A stretch of DNA of 64,000 nt from positions 17,441,133 through 17,505,132 of the forward strand of contig OW386550.1 in NCBI GenBank assembly GCA_936435175.1, written 5' to 3'. Origin of the DNA: Glyphotaelius pellucidus (taxonomy: Eukaryota; Arthropoda; Insecta; Trichoptera; Limnephilidae). The stretch's first letter is position 1; every line of letters begins with the position of its first letter. The position numbers and the translations under genes are program-made. The notes under the pieces were generated by a model. That model saw only the letters and a program-made list of their open reading frames with translations, was not told the DNA's origin and did not search any database. Below, one piece after another: positions 41,468-53,900 of this stretch.

Positions 41468-41473
41468 AATAAA
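41468..41473 (+). promoter_or_regulatory. Polyadenylation signal of POLR1E
   Basis: AATAAA 45 bp downstream of the stop codon. Confidence 0.7.
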
Positions 41474-41652
41474 AACTTTGAAATATTATTTCAGTTCTCT
41501 ATTATGTGTATTAAAATTTGCCCTAAAAAGAACGTTTTTTGTTGTCAAAAAAATTATTATTATTTTGACTTCAAAAATTTCTTGCCGTTTATCTTATTCA
41601 TTTAGAAAATCTCAGGAATTTAATTTCAATGGAGAATGTTGAAAAACATAAC

Positions 41653-41836
41653 ATGATCGGTCAGTGGCTGAGTAGTTGGGTCCCACCCGGGTGTCGTGTT
41701 TTCGATTCCTCGGCTGGCTAATTCCTCCATCACGACACTGGCAACATTTTCCGTTTAGTGTGGTGGTGGTGGGAGATTTTTAAACATTGTTGGGTTATTC
41801 GTAACCCGGATATGTCTTTCTTTTTAGAAAAAAAAT
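41653..41836 (+). mobile_element. tRNA-derived SINE, copy A
   Basis: An A-box-like TGGCTGAGTAGTTGGG near 41665 and a B-box-like GTTTTCGATTCC near 41698 have tRNA spacing. A shared non-tRNA body follows (CTCCATCACGACACT, AACATTTTCCG, AACATTGTTGG). The end reads CGTAACCCGGATATGTC with a T-rich tail. The same unit occurs inverted at 43821-44003. Confidence 0.75.
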
Positions 41837-41847
41837 TATATTTTTTT

Positions 41848-42110
41848 CACATTAGCTCCACACAGGAGGCCCTGAGGAAAATAATTCAGGGCCTATGTCA
41901 TCTTTGGGGATGCAGTGCAGAGGGTCTTTTTAGGGAGAGGAAGTTCTGGGAAGGTAAAGGGTATGAGGGGTGGGTAGGAATCTGGAGGTCAATGTGTCTA
42001 GAAGTGATGGACGGACCCTCCAACTGCGGTGCAAGGCGATGGGTCGAGAGAGACAGCTGGAGAGGTCTAGGTTAGATCTCCCTTAACCAATCTCTCTTGA
42101 GCCAACCCGC
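41848..42110 (-). mobile_element. LINE 3' end, minus strand
   Basis: The reverse complement of this stretch matches 8579-8790 and ends with AGGCCCTG...CCTCAGGGCCT and CCTGTGTGGAG. Part of the inner stem's left arm is deleted. It abuts SINE copy A directly. Confidence 0.65.
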
Positions 42111-43299
42111 CATGCATTGGCATTGGCCGCCAAGACCTAGACAAACCTCACCCTATGAACCTGGACACCCCTGCTAAGTCACCAAATGTAACGAACCACT
42201 TGGGGTAACCTATGGCAGGGGCGTATCCAATAAATGGTTCCCGGGGCGGCGTTACCCATACCCGCCTCCCAAATTGTGATAATATATCATGTTTTTCCCT
42301 TATTATTCCACTCGACATAAGTTGAGCTCCGTAGCTCGTGTTTGTGGCTCTTGTGCAGGATTTTCTTTTTTTTTTTAAATTTCACTCTGTATGCTGCCGA
42401 AAATTTTTCGTCTTGTGCCATCTGATTATGCTCGTCATAACTTGTTATGGTAAAATTGTACTGTCTTAACAGATAACGTGTTTAAGACTACTCTAGAGCC
42501 TTTAAATATTGCACAAAATTTTATTTTAAAAATAATGTTTAAGAAAAGTTTTATGTATTCATCACAGTTATTATAATATATAGCGAAAGCAAAATTATGA
42601 CATTGAGGCAGTTGTACATAATATAGGCTCTCTGTAAATTTTTCAACAACATTATTACTGAAAAAAGATCTCAACAAGTGCACAACGTTTAAGTCATTTC
42701 TTCTTTAATTTTAAGTCAGTATATACCAGAACATCCTTTGGACAAAGAAATTTTTCATATAAAGCTCTGTTGCTTTATAAAATGCTCAGTGAAAAACTAT
42801 TGGTACATTAAATTTATTCAAGAAAATGGTTAATATTATGTTGTATACTAACTGAGAGTGATGGTTTTGGATTACCCATGTTGTCGCTTGTGTCATAAAT
42901 CAGTATGGAATTAACCACTTTGACCCGTTAGCTTGTTTTCAAGCTACCTACAACACGGCCAGACTTATGTAATGTAATGACGTATGAGGCATACCTTTAA
43001 GCTATATTCGATACAATCTATATTTAATTACTATCTAAGTATTTTATTTTATTGTTCTCTAGACTTTATGTCCGGGTTAAATCTTCCCCACAGGAAAAAC
43101 TTAACCCTTCCACACACTTTTCCACAAATGATCATCTAGTCAATCCATGCGATGTAATTGCATTGTATAAGTATAATAAATACAAAACTATACAAGAACA
43201 ACATGTCAACCTACCAGAGACCATATGGGAAAATACTTCACCGACTCCAGATATTTTCATATCAGAGGGTTCGGCTCGATAGAACTCCTTACTGGACCG
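42111..43299. other. Spacer, nothing firmly recognised
   Basis: No gene or full transposon recognised. CAGGGGCGTATCCA near 42217 resembles a transposon end but has no partner. A 76-codon frame at 43052-43282 is unlike any family I know. Confidence 0.4.
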
Positions 43300-43600
43300 A
43301 TAAATCCTACTGATCCTTCAATATAAATATTTAAAAAATCTTTCGTAATCGTACATGTGTTTAACATGACTGATTTTTGTATTTTTATATAAAGATTCTT
43401 TGACAAATCTAATAAGCCTAAATTTTGAATTAGAGAGCTATGTATAATGCCAGTAGCCGAAATAACAAATGGTAATATTTTTATAGTCCTAGAATGCCAA
43501 ATTCTTGTTATCTCATTTCCTAATTCTGTATATTTTCTAATTTTTTCTGAAAAAACACTTTGCATATTGTTATTATCATTTACTTAATATTATCTACTTA
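43300..43600 (-). mobile_element. LINE ORF2 C-terminal fragment
   Basis: The minus-strand translation reads EITRIWHSRTIKILPFVISA, TGIIHSSLIQNL and LYIKIQKSVMLNT. It is the C-terminal signature of a LINE family (E-I-x-R-x-W, V-x-P-x-V-I-G/S-A-x-G, LQK-x-x-L-L-x-T). No reverse transcriptase core remains. Confidence 0.6.
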
Positions 43601-43820
43601 ACTTTCGTATTATTATTTACTTACTATACTACTTATTGTTTATTATTATTTACTCATAAATTATTTTATTTACGTACTATTAGGTACTAAATTGTTTATT
43701 ATTGTTTACTGATAATTACATTATATAATTATTATCTATTTAATTTACTCATATTTGTTACTTACTATGTAATATTTACTACATAATCTACATTTATTTA
43801 TTATTATTTTTTTTAATTTT

Positions 43821-44003
43821 CTAAAGAAAGACAAACATTCCCGGGTTACGAATAATCCAACAATGTTTGAAATCTCCTACTACCACAATAAGCCGAAAAT
43901 GTTGCTTGAGTAGTGATGGAGGACTTAGCCAGCCGAGGAATCGAACACGCGACACCCGGGTGAGACCCAAACGCAATGCTCACTCAACCACTGACCGGTC
44001 AAG
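43821..44003 (-). mobile_element. tRNA-derived SINE, copy B
   Basis: On the minus strand: GGTCAGTGGTTGAGTGAGC (A box), CGTGTTCGATTCCTCGG (B box), CTCCATCACTACTCAAGC, AACATTTTCGG, and the tail CGTAACCCGGGAATG. It matches the copy at 41653-41836 along its length; the B box here is closer to the tRNA consensus. Confidence 0.78.
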
Positions 44004-44199
44004 ATTATATAATTGTTTATTATTATTTACCTGTTGTTATTTAGCTGTTATTATTTACCTATCTTTATTTTTTATTTTTTTGTTAATAATTTATCGTTAC
44101 TGTCGGTATGGTCACCCTATGAATGCATCTGATAAGCCACTACAAGTACCTTGTATATATTTAGTTTACAGGAGAATGTTATTGTTGCTAACTTTAAAC

Positions 44200-44310
44200 A
44201 TACTGCCCAACTAAACTGCGACAAAACTATACAACGCTCTACCAACTCAAATAAAAAAATAACAGAAATAAATAAATTTAAAACAAAAGTAAAAATATTG
44301 TACCCGACGG
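44200..44310 (+). mobile_element. LINE ORF2 tail fragment
   Basis: One frame reads YNALPTQIKK, ITEINKFKTKVK, the end pattern of jockey-like ORF2 proteins (YNxLPxxIK...FKxKLK). About 110 bp only. Confidence 0.5.
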
Positions 44311-45236
44311 GCCGTCGTCAGGTACATAGACTGTAATAAGGGGCTGGTTAGAACACGACCTTGCAATTTGCCAAAATAAAGAATATCGCCTTAATAAGGG
44401 CGGTTGGTCTTCGACACCTTGTGTAATGCTTTGAATTGGCGTTGTTATTGTGAAATAAAACAACAAGTCAGCAGTAGAGAGACTGGCAGGCAGCAGGCGG
44501 CCAGCAGACCCGGACCGGGGGTCCTTCGCCTGGGAGATACGATGAGTAAGAGGGTTTGGACGGTGAAAGCTCGCCTTTTTGTTAGTTCAGGTACCTGACC
44601 GCGGCCAAGGGAAGAACCGTTAGGCTCATAGCCCGCAGCCTCTGATTGGTCAAGTCGCCTTCAACGTCGGTATGAATAGATTTGCCCGGGTCTTGAGCCT
44701 GATACCTGCCAGTGGCGTTTTTATTTTTAAAAGGTTTTTAGAAATGACAGAGTTAGCAAAACTTAAATATTATACAATAAATATAATGAGGGATCCGCGG
44801 ATGTTGACAAGCTCTAATCGTTTATTAATGTCACATCTGCGGATTAACAGAATACACAAAATATGGACATAAAACTAAGTAAGATTAACATTGTAATTAT
44901 TATAGGGGAAATAAAAGAAGAAGATGGCCGAACGTCTTCGTTTTCGTTTCCCCGATAGCACGTCGGGCTTGCGAATATGGTTGAGAGAACAAAGTGAAAA
45001 TGAACTATCAAACATACTGAAGACCATGTAAAGACAACTGGATACTAAATACAAATGTGGAAAAACTACAGGCCGCCTCAGAACAGGGAACCCTAGTGAG
45101 GAGGACTGTGAAAAAAAAAAAAACTTTATAATACCTTAATATAATACAATTTATAAATACATTATGTACAAATTTTGCTATAGATACTAATAAAAAAAAA
45201 AACTGTAATTAATGTATGAATAATTATATTTAGTGC

Positions 45237-46140
45237 TTCTTTTGTAGTTTTTTTTTTTTTCCAGTAAAATAATTTCCCTCAGGGCCCATGTCATCTTTGA
45301 AGATGCTGTGTGGAGGGTGTTTTTGAGGAGAGGAAGGAGTGAACATGGGTCTTGAAGAGACCCATGTTGTAGGAGGGAGGAAACACAGAAGCCGGCAAAT
45401 CGTTCCACAGCCGAGCTGTTGAACTCAAGAACGAGTCGTAGAAACGACCCGTTCTCATGTGACTAATGTCAACCGTGTACAAATGTTGAGCGCGTGTTTG
45501 GCGACTATGCACCAGGGGATCAATGGCGCTGGTTCCTCGAAGCATCTTCCATTGTAATACCGGTAGAACAAGGACAGCATTCCCACCTGACGCCTGTGCT
45601 CTAAAGATTGCAATCCGTTTGTTAAGTTAGGAGAGTATCAAACGGACCGCCCGTTTCTGCACAGAGTCGAGGGTTTTTTCAGGTATTTTGGGGCTCCAGA
45701 CCAGAGATGGCTGCCAAATTCAACCGTGGGGCGCACTTGCGATTTGTACAGGGTTAGCAATTGTGTACTATTAAAGTATCTGCGGGCCCAGTACAGTACG
45801 CCCAGTTTCTGAGAGGCTAACTTAACTCTGGCCTCGATGGAGCCCCGTACCTGAGCTGGTCACTTAGAGTTACACCAAGCATATCAATGGAAGGCCTGTT
45901 CGGGAGATTGCTTCCATTGAAGGAGACTAGATTATCATTTCTATCCCTTTTAGACGTAATCAGACATGATTGGGTCTTTGAAACATTAAATTCGACGAGG
46001 TTATTCTTACCCCAAGAGAAAATACTTTCGAGGTAACCGTCCATTCTTTGTTACAAAGCCCTCCGAGCCATTGGTGTTTGAGTGCCCTTTGGGGGCTTGT
46101 CAAACAAAAAGCTATCATGGACTGTACTGTCATCCGCGTT
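45237..46140 (-). mobile_element. 5'-truncated LINE, minus strand
   Basis: Reading on the minus strand it starts near the reverse transcriptase catalytic box (NADDSTVHDSFLFDKPP). Next come SIFSWGKNNLVEFNVSKTQS, NLPNRPSIDMLGVTLSDQL and finally the same C-terminus as the copy at 30720-31330 (MRTGRFYDSFLSSTARLWND). Frameshifts and stops make it inactive. The 3' end stops after the left arm of the inner stem (GGGCCCTGAGGG), so the stem-loop is incomplete. Confidence 0.85.
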
Positions 46141-46225
46141 TATATGTATGTTTTTTTTTTTTAATTCCATTATTGTAAAACTGCACATTTCGATACAGGA
46201 ATGCCTTGGTGAGATGTGCGGCTTA

Positions 46226-46257
46226 TCTTAATATATATATTAAGATAAGCCGCTAAT

Positions 46258-46288
<31 letters not shown>

Positions 46289-46671
46289 TAAGATACGCCT
46301 TCTGTCCGTGTGTATGTCACTGAACTCCTCCTAAACGGCTGGACCGATTTTGACGAAATTTTTTGTGTGGGTTCAAGGGGATTCGAGAATGGTTTAGATT
46401 CACAATTTGGTCCACTGGAAAATGTTCTTTTAATTAATTTTTTATTTCTAAGGAGTTGTTGATTTTGGAATGTTTTACATTGAATCCGGCAGACTGCGCT
46501 ACCATCGCAGTATCAAATATTCAATATTAATCTATTTTAATTTTAGTTTGTCCCGACAGTTGTGTACAGGACAACGTCTGTCGGGTCCGCTATAAATAAA
46601 TAAAATAAATTGTGGAACATTCCAGAACACTCTCGAATGTTGTCCTGAGCGAAGCCGGGTAACCCAGCTAG
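46226..46671 (+). mobile_element. Non-autonomous Helitron-like element
   Basis: Starts A|TCTTAATATATATATTAAGA and ends GGGTAACCCAGCTAG|T, giving the TC...CTAG ends, with a short GGGT/ACCC stem just before CTAG. It includes (TA)n stretches and the ACCGATTTTGACGAAATTTT motif frequent in insect non-autonomous elements. It is non-coding. Confidence 0.55.
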
Positions 46672-47181
46672 TGTTTTTATATATTACTTTATTTTTCAAT
46701 AAATAAATATTTAGAAAAATATTCTACCGTATGTAGTTAAGTTTCCCCAGAATAGCTAGTCATAATCAGAGTAATGATTTTTTAAACATTCATATGGGCA
46801 CGTGAGCGAAATTAAAGGTGCAAATACAACTCTATTGAAGCGTTTGTGGTGTAAAACTTGGCCCAAATTATAAGCATGAAACAATCAAAATAATCTGTCC
46901 AGTTTCATACAAACATACTAAAACCAAACCTGTATTTAAACATTGATTCACAGTGGGAATGTTGTATGAGGTTGTATGTTTTAGTGACTAAAATTACACC
47001 TGAATTATACATTGTTTCACAATGGGAATAAAGGTTTGTCCATACATGCAGTACATGTTTTAAAAAATGCCTAAAATCGACCTGTAATTATACATTGTTT
47101 CACAGTGGTAATAAAGGTTTGTGCATACATACAGTGGTTGTATTTTACAGCCTCCCATAAAATAAGCACCATGGCCCTTAA

Positions 47182-48218
47182 CCCTTTCCACTCCTATGTC
47201 AAGTGTCACTCGATATTGATTTTGTTCCACTAGCTCTCCAATATCGAGTGACACTCGACATGATGAAATATTTCTTTTAGGGGTCAATTTTAAAATAGGA
47301 GGGTTTTTTTTGACAAAAAATTTTGAATCACAATTAAATGACATATTCTAGAGTCGCACGACACTTTAGTACCTGCTATGGTCGAGGGATGGATGAATTT
47401 TGTTTAGGGCTGCGCCTCACGGCGTGGTGGGGTTACTGTAGCAGATAATTTGAGTATAGTGACTTATGTAATGATGTATGAGGCCATATGAGAGAATTGG
47501 AAATAGTATTTGTATCTTTTCAAATCGACGACGAGTGTGAAAATGAAGATAATATTCCTGAAGTTCCTGTACCATCGAGGAGGAGAGAATATGCATCTGA
47601 TCCAGGATCGCTGCAAAGGCTTACGCGACCGCTGCAATACTGCAGCTGCTGTGTTGCAGCGGCTGCCGCCATAACAAACTGATTCTTCCGATGATATTTT
47701 TCAAAGAAGACGCAGAGTTTATAGCATTTTAAGTAGTGATGAAAGTGTTTGTGATATTCCGGTTGCAGACTTCAATCTTCAAACCAAGACAATTATTGTC
47801 CAAATATTGATTTTACAGCAGGCGGTAAAGTTATGTGCCCTCAAATTCCTTCAGTTATTTTTTACGGATGAACTAATATGCAAAATTGTATCCTAAACAA
47901 ATAAATATGTTGCCAATATTTTAGCTACAAAAAAAGAAGATTTTTGGCAAGATTTTTTTGTGAAGAAGGTTTATGCAGATATTTTTTACATTGCATTTGG
48001 AAACAATACCAACAGGGAATCAGGGGCTCATTAAGGATTTATAAATATTAGAATTAAGAATTATAATGTAGTCCCGTGTAATAACTCGTAAAGAAAAGGT
48101 TATCAGATAAGAAAAAATCTGTTTAATTTTAAAAAAAAAACTAATCTTAAACTTAAAAAAACGCAATTTTGGCGTGGAACTGGAAGTATAAAAACAAAAA
48201 GGCTTGGATTAGAAAGGT
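47182..48218 (+). mobile_element. Decayed piggyBac-type transposon
   Basis: TTAA lies outside both ends (47178-47181, 48219-48222). The left end is CCCTTTCCACTCC; the right end, inverted, matches the left end of the 36685-37338 element. Between 47680 and 48030 one reading gives LKFLQLFFTDELICKIV, a broken TNKYVANILATKKEDFW. This is the N-terminal region of piggyBac transposases (LFFTxELxxxIVxETNxYA). A CACTCGATATTG / CAATATCGAGTG hairpin lies near the left end. The catalytic DDD domain is not recognisable. Confidence 0.75.
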
Positions 48219-48307
48219 TTAAGTATCCTTACCCTGCCCTTAATAATGAAAATTGATCAACTTTTTGATTTGATTATTGCATGTATAATTATGGTGCTTT
48301 ATTTTTG

Positions 48308-48427
48308 GGGTATTATGCCATGTTGCACTACCTCCTTCTTTAGCCAATATGTCGAAACAGCATTACAGTGTCAATCATCAGGGCAGATGTGTAAAGAAGA
48401 AGGTAGCGTAACACGGCATAATAACCC
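48308..48427. mobile_element. Short foldback MITE, 120 bp
   Basis: GGGTATTATGCCATGTTGCA and TAACACGGCATAATAACCC, continuing CTACCTCCTTCTTTA / TAAAGAAGAAGGTAG, form about 35-bp inverted arms around a 50-bp loop. It is non-coding. Confidence 0.65.
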
Positions 48428-48769
48428 AAACATAAATCACTATAATACTTTTGTCCATGAAAATCTCAATCATAATTATTGTGGTTGTTTTTTGAAAATT
48501 GTAGTGTTGATTCTTCATTCTGTTGAGACAATTTAAAGATAAAATAAATTTACTTGCTCTTCTTTCGTAAACATTTTTATGAACAAAATATGATTGACTA
48601 CCTACCTAGTCAAGAACTATGCTCACATTGTGCTTTTCTTTGAGTCAGCAGAGCTATCTCATAAATCTCATGGTAAGAAATTAATCTTCAAGCATTGTGT
48701 AACGGCATAACCAGTGAGTGAGGTATTTTAAATATTAGCTTTGAAAGGAAGAAAACAAATTAATCTCGG

Positions 48770-48940
48770 ATAAACAAAATGGATTTTGAGAAAAAAAGAG
48801 GCACAAATTTGACTTGTATTATAGATTATATACAAGATCAAGGGTATAAATGTGTAGTGATATATGTATCTAGATTTAGCTAAAGCCTTTGATTCAATCT
48901 GCCACAAAACATGTTTTTAAAAATTAGATTAGAAAACGTG
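48770..48940 (+). mobile_element. LINE reverse transcriptase fragment (motif A)
   Basis: One frame reads LDLAKAFDSICHKT, the reverse transcriptase motif A with its catalytic Asp. Upstream, in a shifted frame, KKRGTNLTCIIDYIQDQGYK is readable. It is broken by frameshifts and only about 170 bp long. Confidence 0.65.
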
Positions 48941-49022
48941 GGAGGGGGGATAACTGATAAGTGCAAGCGCTACAGTAATTTCCCCCTGATACCATGCGAG
49001 CGAAGCCGCGGGTGAAAGCTAG

Positions 49023-49790
49023 TAATATTATAAAAGCGAAACTGCATGTGTTTGTTTGTTATGCTTTCATGCGTAAACCATTAAACCGATTTTAAAAATT
49101 CTTTCACCAATAGAAAGCTACATTTTATGTGAGTAATATAGGCTGTATATAATGGTAAGCTCCGGCGTAATGAAATTATAAATATTAATATATTTTATTT
49201 ATTTTACGTTTTCTGTCCCTAACAAAAGCGAGTTATTGCTAAGCAAAACAAATCGTTGCCGTGGAAACGATGTTGATACATTTACGGCAAATTTTAATTC
49301 AGGCGTTGTAGTTAATATCTATCTCGCGAAATGTGTGTACGCGCATAACTTCCGAACTATTGCACCAAATTGGATAAGTAATTCTTTTTTTTTGTATTTG
49401 TTATATTGCACAAAACTACTGGTGACCTCAGGCATTGTGAAATTTGCAATAGGTGGCGCGCGAGCTGTTTGAAAACTGAATGTACCGGGACTGAATGTAT
49501 GGAATGCGAGAGGGGGGAGGGTAATTCGGGTAGGGGGTTCGCGAGAGGGGGGGGGGGAACCAGTGAGGGGGAAGAGGAACTCGGGAGAGGGGTTCACGGA
49601 ACGGTGGAAGGGGGGAGTGGAGTGGGGAGAGGGAAGGTGGAGGAGGCGGAGTGGTAACGCGATAGGGAAAGGGGACGCGGGAGAGGAAAGGGAGGCGGAA
49701 GGGGAACGAGGTGAATGGGAAAGGACACGCAGGGAGAAAGGGAGATTTTTTTATTAAATGGCATGGTAACGCATGCCGGGTACCAGCTAG
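49023..49790 (+). mobile_element. Helitron-like element with polypurine tract
   Basis: Ends CTAG|T with a GGCATG / CATGCC hairpin about 8 bp upstream, the Helitron 3' structure. GCATGCCGGGTACC and a body motif (AATGGTAAGCTC, GCGTAATGAAATTAT) are shared with the minus-strand copy at 7376-7735. A strongly purine-only block at about 49500-49745 mirrors the polypyrimidine block of that copy. Another Helitron-type end (GGGTGAAAGCTAG) abuts it at 49022. The 5' TC end is not clear. Confidence 0.6.
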
Positions 49791-49804
49791 TATATAATAT
49801 ACAA

Positions 49805-50280
49805 CAAATGAAAATAATATATTTTGCACTTCGTCAATCGATTATAGAATAGGGAATTGTTGCTTGGGGAGGAGTAGTAAACTCAGCTATCGATCATACA
49901 GAAATCGCACAGAAAACCATCAAAGGTAATACTTAAAAACATAGATTGACTGATACAGACCAAATATTCAACTATTTTGATGTCCTAGATATACGCCAAT
50001 TATATATGTTAAAACACTTCTAAACTACAATTTCGAACAAAAACCAAGTTTCAACAAACACAAAATATTACTAAGAGACCAGTTAGACAAGCGTACAAAG
50101 AAAACATAAAAACTTCGACGGTAAACACAAGCTTTGGACAAAGACACCATAAGCATTCAACAGTCTTTCACTTAGACAAAAATTGAGGAAAACGAAAATA
50201 AATTCAGATACAAAGGAAAAAAAATGGATAGAACTAAAAAGACAAATATTATCAGAATTTTATAACTTAAAAGAATAAAA
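49805..50280 (+). mobile_element. Decayed LINE ORF2 C-terminal region
   Basis: The translation reads YFALRQSIIE, a stop, GIVAWGGVVNSAIDHTEIAQ and then KLRKTK-type residues, with several stops. It is the same post-catalytic segment (YxxxxSxxxYGIxxWGG) as the fragments at 363 and 62681. An A-rich end follows. Confidence 0.7.
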
Positions 50281-50954
50281 CATATACACCTAACACACAA
50301 AACTAATTTTGCTAACAATGCTTGCCTTTGTTATAATACCTCAATGAATATTATGATTTTTTTTCAATTATAAATACCTAAGTACCTAATATGAGTATAA
50401 TTTATAGCTAGCTAGTGGCCGAATCATAACAAAATCTATTTAATACCTTTTGAAATAGAGAATTTGAAATATGGATGAGATTCATGCAGGTAGGAATTCA
50501 GTGAGATATTAGAATTCACAAATATTTTTCCCTAAAATGAAGCTGTGCAAAAAATCAAGCTGCCATAAATATTATTATCTAGGTATAATACTTAGTCTAC
50601 TTTGAATTCTTTTCCTTTAATGTAAAGATAAATTATGTTGATCTATAAGTATTGTTTTGAAAATAAAATATAATACATTGTAATAAATTTTTTTTTTTTT
50701 TTTTTCCAAACAAAGGTACTTCTCTTAGTAATACCCCTTTTGTGTCGGAGAACCGGTAGTGTCATATTTTTTTGTTGCGTCTATCAACGAATATTTTTGT
50801 ATGGCAATACGGGATTGGTTTATTTATGGGCAATACCACAAAATAGACTGTCAAGTTGTCATAAGCGCACGTTGTTTCGGGGTTATGTTTATAATCTTTG
50901 CCTGTTAATATAATGTGTTGTGTTCTGTTAAAATAGGCTATATATTCTGTAAAA

Positions 50955-53900
50955 ATGGAGGGTGAGAATCCATTAGATAAGAAAAAGGCGCATAGGGATA
51001 GGCATTCCGGGAGAAAGGCAGATAAGAAAGCGGCCAAAAATAAGCCGCAAGATCCAAATTTGACTGATCGGCAAAGGAACCCCAAGGCTTTCGCTATCAA
51101 ATCTGCCGTGAGAGCTGAAAGAAGTTTCCGTCGCAAAGAAGACCTTATCTCAAAAAAGCAGCATTTACCTACTATCGATAAAACTCCCCTCGAACCACCA
51201 CCAATAGTCGTCGCCGTTGTCGGTCCTCCGAAAGTTGGGAAGACCACCCTCATCAATAACCTCGTCAAAAGTTTTGTCAAGACAAATGTTACAAGTGTTA
51301 AAGGTCCAATCACCCTCGTAACGTCAAAGAAACGAAGAATTACATTGATTGAATGCAATAACGATGTGAACTCAATGATTGACATTGCCAAGTGTGCAGA
51401 CTTGGTTCTTCTGCTCTGCGATGCTAGTTTCGGCTTTGAAATGGAAATCTTTGAATTTTTAAATATCTGTCAAGTTCATGGCATGCCCAAAGTAATGGGA
51501 GTGCTCACCCATCTGGATGTTATCAGCAACACCAAGACTCTCAAGCGCCAGAAGAAACTTTTAAAGCACAGGTTCTGGACCGAAGTGTACGCTGGCGCCA
51601 AGTTGTTTTATCTGTCTGGTATTCTGCACGGAGAATACTTAAGGAATGAGATAAAGAACTTGGCCAGGTTTATATCAGTGATGAAGTTCAGGCAGCTAAG
51701 CTGGAGAACTAGTCATGCCTATGTCCTGGCAGACAGGATGGAGGACATTACTAACCAGGATTTGATAAGAAGAGATGCTAAAGTTAACCGGGATGTTGTT
51801 TTGTATGGATATGTGAGAGGAGTCCCTATGATGAAGGATGCTATGCTCCACGTTGCTGGTAATTTTATTTCTTTTTTAGATAGTAATAATATATAGTATA
51901 TTTGCGGCACGTTCCAGAGTGGAAGATACTATCAGTATCGCCCTGGTGTAAGACCACCATTCAGAATTGAAAAGTTGCTTGAAATGGCTTTAGCCGTGTT
52001 TAGTGACCAGATCTGAATAGCCAGGTACTTCCCCACCTTCCCCTTCCCTATCTCCTTCCCCTCCCCACTACCTTCAGCCTCACAACATACCCCAATTGGG
52101 GATGCCATAGTCTCACTGGCTCCAGACGGGAGCAGTTGGGACTCTTGTGCGGTATTTCATATAAAAATAAAAAAAAAGATAGCTGAATTTTTTCTCATCA
52201 GATTTTATGTTTTCAAACTAAGTATAATTTTATTACCTGTATTCAAGCTTCATTGACCCATTTTATATTTATTTAACTCTGTGCATATCGTCAACTCATC
52301 GATCATAGTTGATTAGTCAAACATCTCCGAAGAATAGAAATTTGAGTTGAGAATGCAGTTATATGCAAAAGTGTACCCTCCATCTCAGCAGTCATCAAGG
52401 GCCAAACAGGACAATTTGAGAAATTAGGTTGCACACTTATGAATTGGATATTATGTACATTAGTAACTCAGGCCTACCTTTATGTGGATGGGTGTTGATA
52501 CATATGTATGTAAATTGAAAAAAGTGGTATATTCAAGATTTTTATTAGAACTACAACCATATTATTTATGTAATTTTATCATCATCACTCTTGGCTCTAC
52601 AACCCCTGGTGGGTTCTTGGCCTCCTCAAAAGTCTTCCTTCACTCATCTTGGTTTTGTGCCAGCCCTCTCCATTTTAGAAGCTCCAAGGTAATTTTATGG
52701 TGACTGGCCAACTCAGAATGAAACCAACTCAGAAACACCTCAGAAAGGTCATAAAGAGTGATGATTAAAAAATATAAAAAATTGTTTAAATAGGTTAAGT
52801 TAGGTTAGGGTTAACGGCTATTTTAAATTTATTTTTTTCATAGCTTTTAATGACTTTTCAAAGAGGTGTTGAGTTGAATGGAACCAATTTTATACTATCA
52901 TGTAATTGAGATATTATGGTGTTTTACATTTTTAATCGTTTATGTGTCGGCGTCTTTGGGACTACATGCAATCCTCATTACCTCTTCTAAATGAGAGGAA
53001 AGACGATTGCGGTATTTGTTTTTCAAGAAGCTCATTTTCGAAAATGAAGCTTCACAGAGATATGTTGAAGGAAATATCGTTTCTATTTAGTTAATTTTGT
53101 ACTCAAAATCAGTTTTGGTAGTCATTGTCTACTAAAATTGTTTTGCTATGTCGCGGGCTGCACAAATATCTGCCTCGTATAATATTCAGACTGCTCATAA
53201 ACACCACCAAATCTATTATAATGCAGAAAAACTTGTAGTGAAATAAACAAAAAAATTATGTTTTCTGGTTTACTGGTAATTTCAAAACGTCATACGTACC
53301 GGACCGTTATGCTTCCCGGTGTTATTTTTATAGCATATTTAATATGTAAATTAAATTACATGTGTAAATAATATTTGCTTATGTTGAGCATTTGAATATT
53401 GCTTTCCTCATTACCTCAAAACAGTATTTGGAGATGTATGATTAATCAACTGGACGATTGATATACATATTTTTTAATTCAATTGGTAAATCTCTCGATG
53501 TAATGAAGAAAAGATAACAATTTGTTGTGTTTCCAGGTGTGGGAGACATGAAAGTACACGAAGTTAGTTTTCTGCCAGATCCGTGTCCCTTGCCTGAATT
53601 ACAGAAGAAGAGGACCCTGTTGGAGAAGGAACGCCTGATTTATGCTCCGTTCTCTGGTGTAGGGGGAATAGTTTACGATAAGGATGCTGTCTACATCGAG
53701 CTTAAGGGCTCTCACTCCCACAAGGAAAATGAAGAAGAGTCGGAACAGAAAGCTATTTTGAAAAGTGTTATTGAACAGAAAGAAACTGTAGATGATCAAA
53801 TGAAAAATACGGGTTTCAAACTTTTCTCTGATGGTAGTTTAATTTATTCCGATATGGTGCCTGATATTGGTAGGAAAGTACCAATGAAAGCTCTAGATTC

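Noticed and set aside
41665..41710. tRNA-like A and B boxes
   Set aside because: The cloverleaf cannot be formed convincingly and the unit is repeated with a long non-tRNA body; called a SINE, not a tRNA gene.
46250..46290. Long TA repeat as a possible replication or regulatory site
   Set aside because: It is explained as part of the Helitron-like element's AT-rich start; simple TA runs are common here.
48246..48536. 96-codon frame
   Set aside because: It overlaps a foldback MITE and has no family features.
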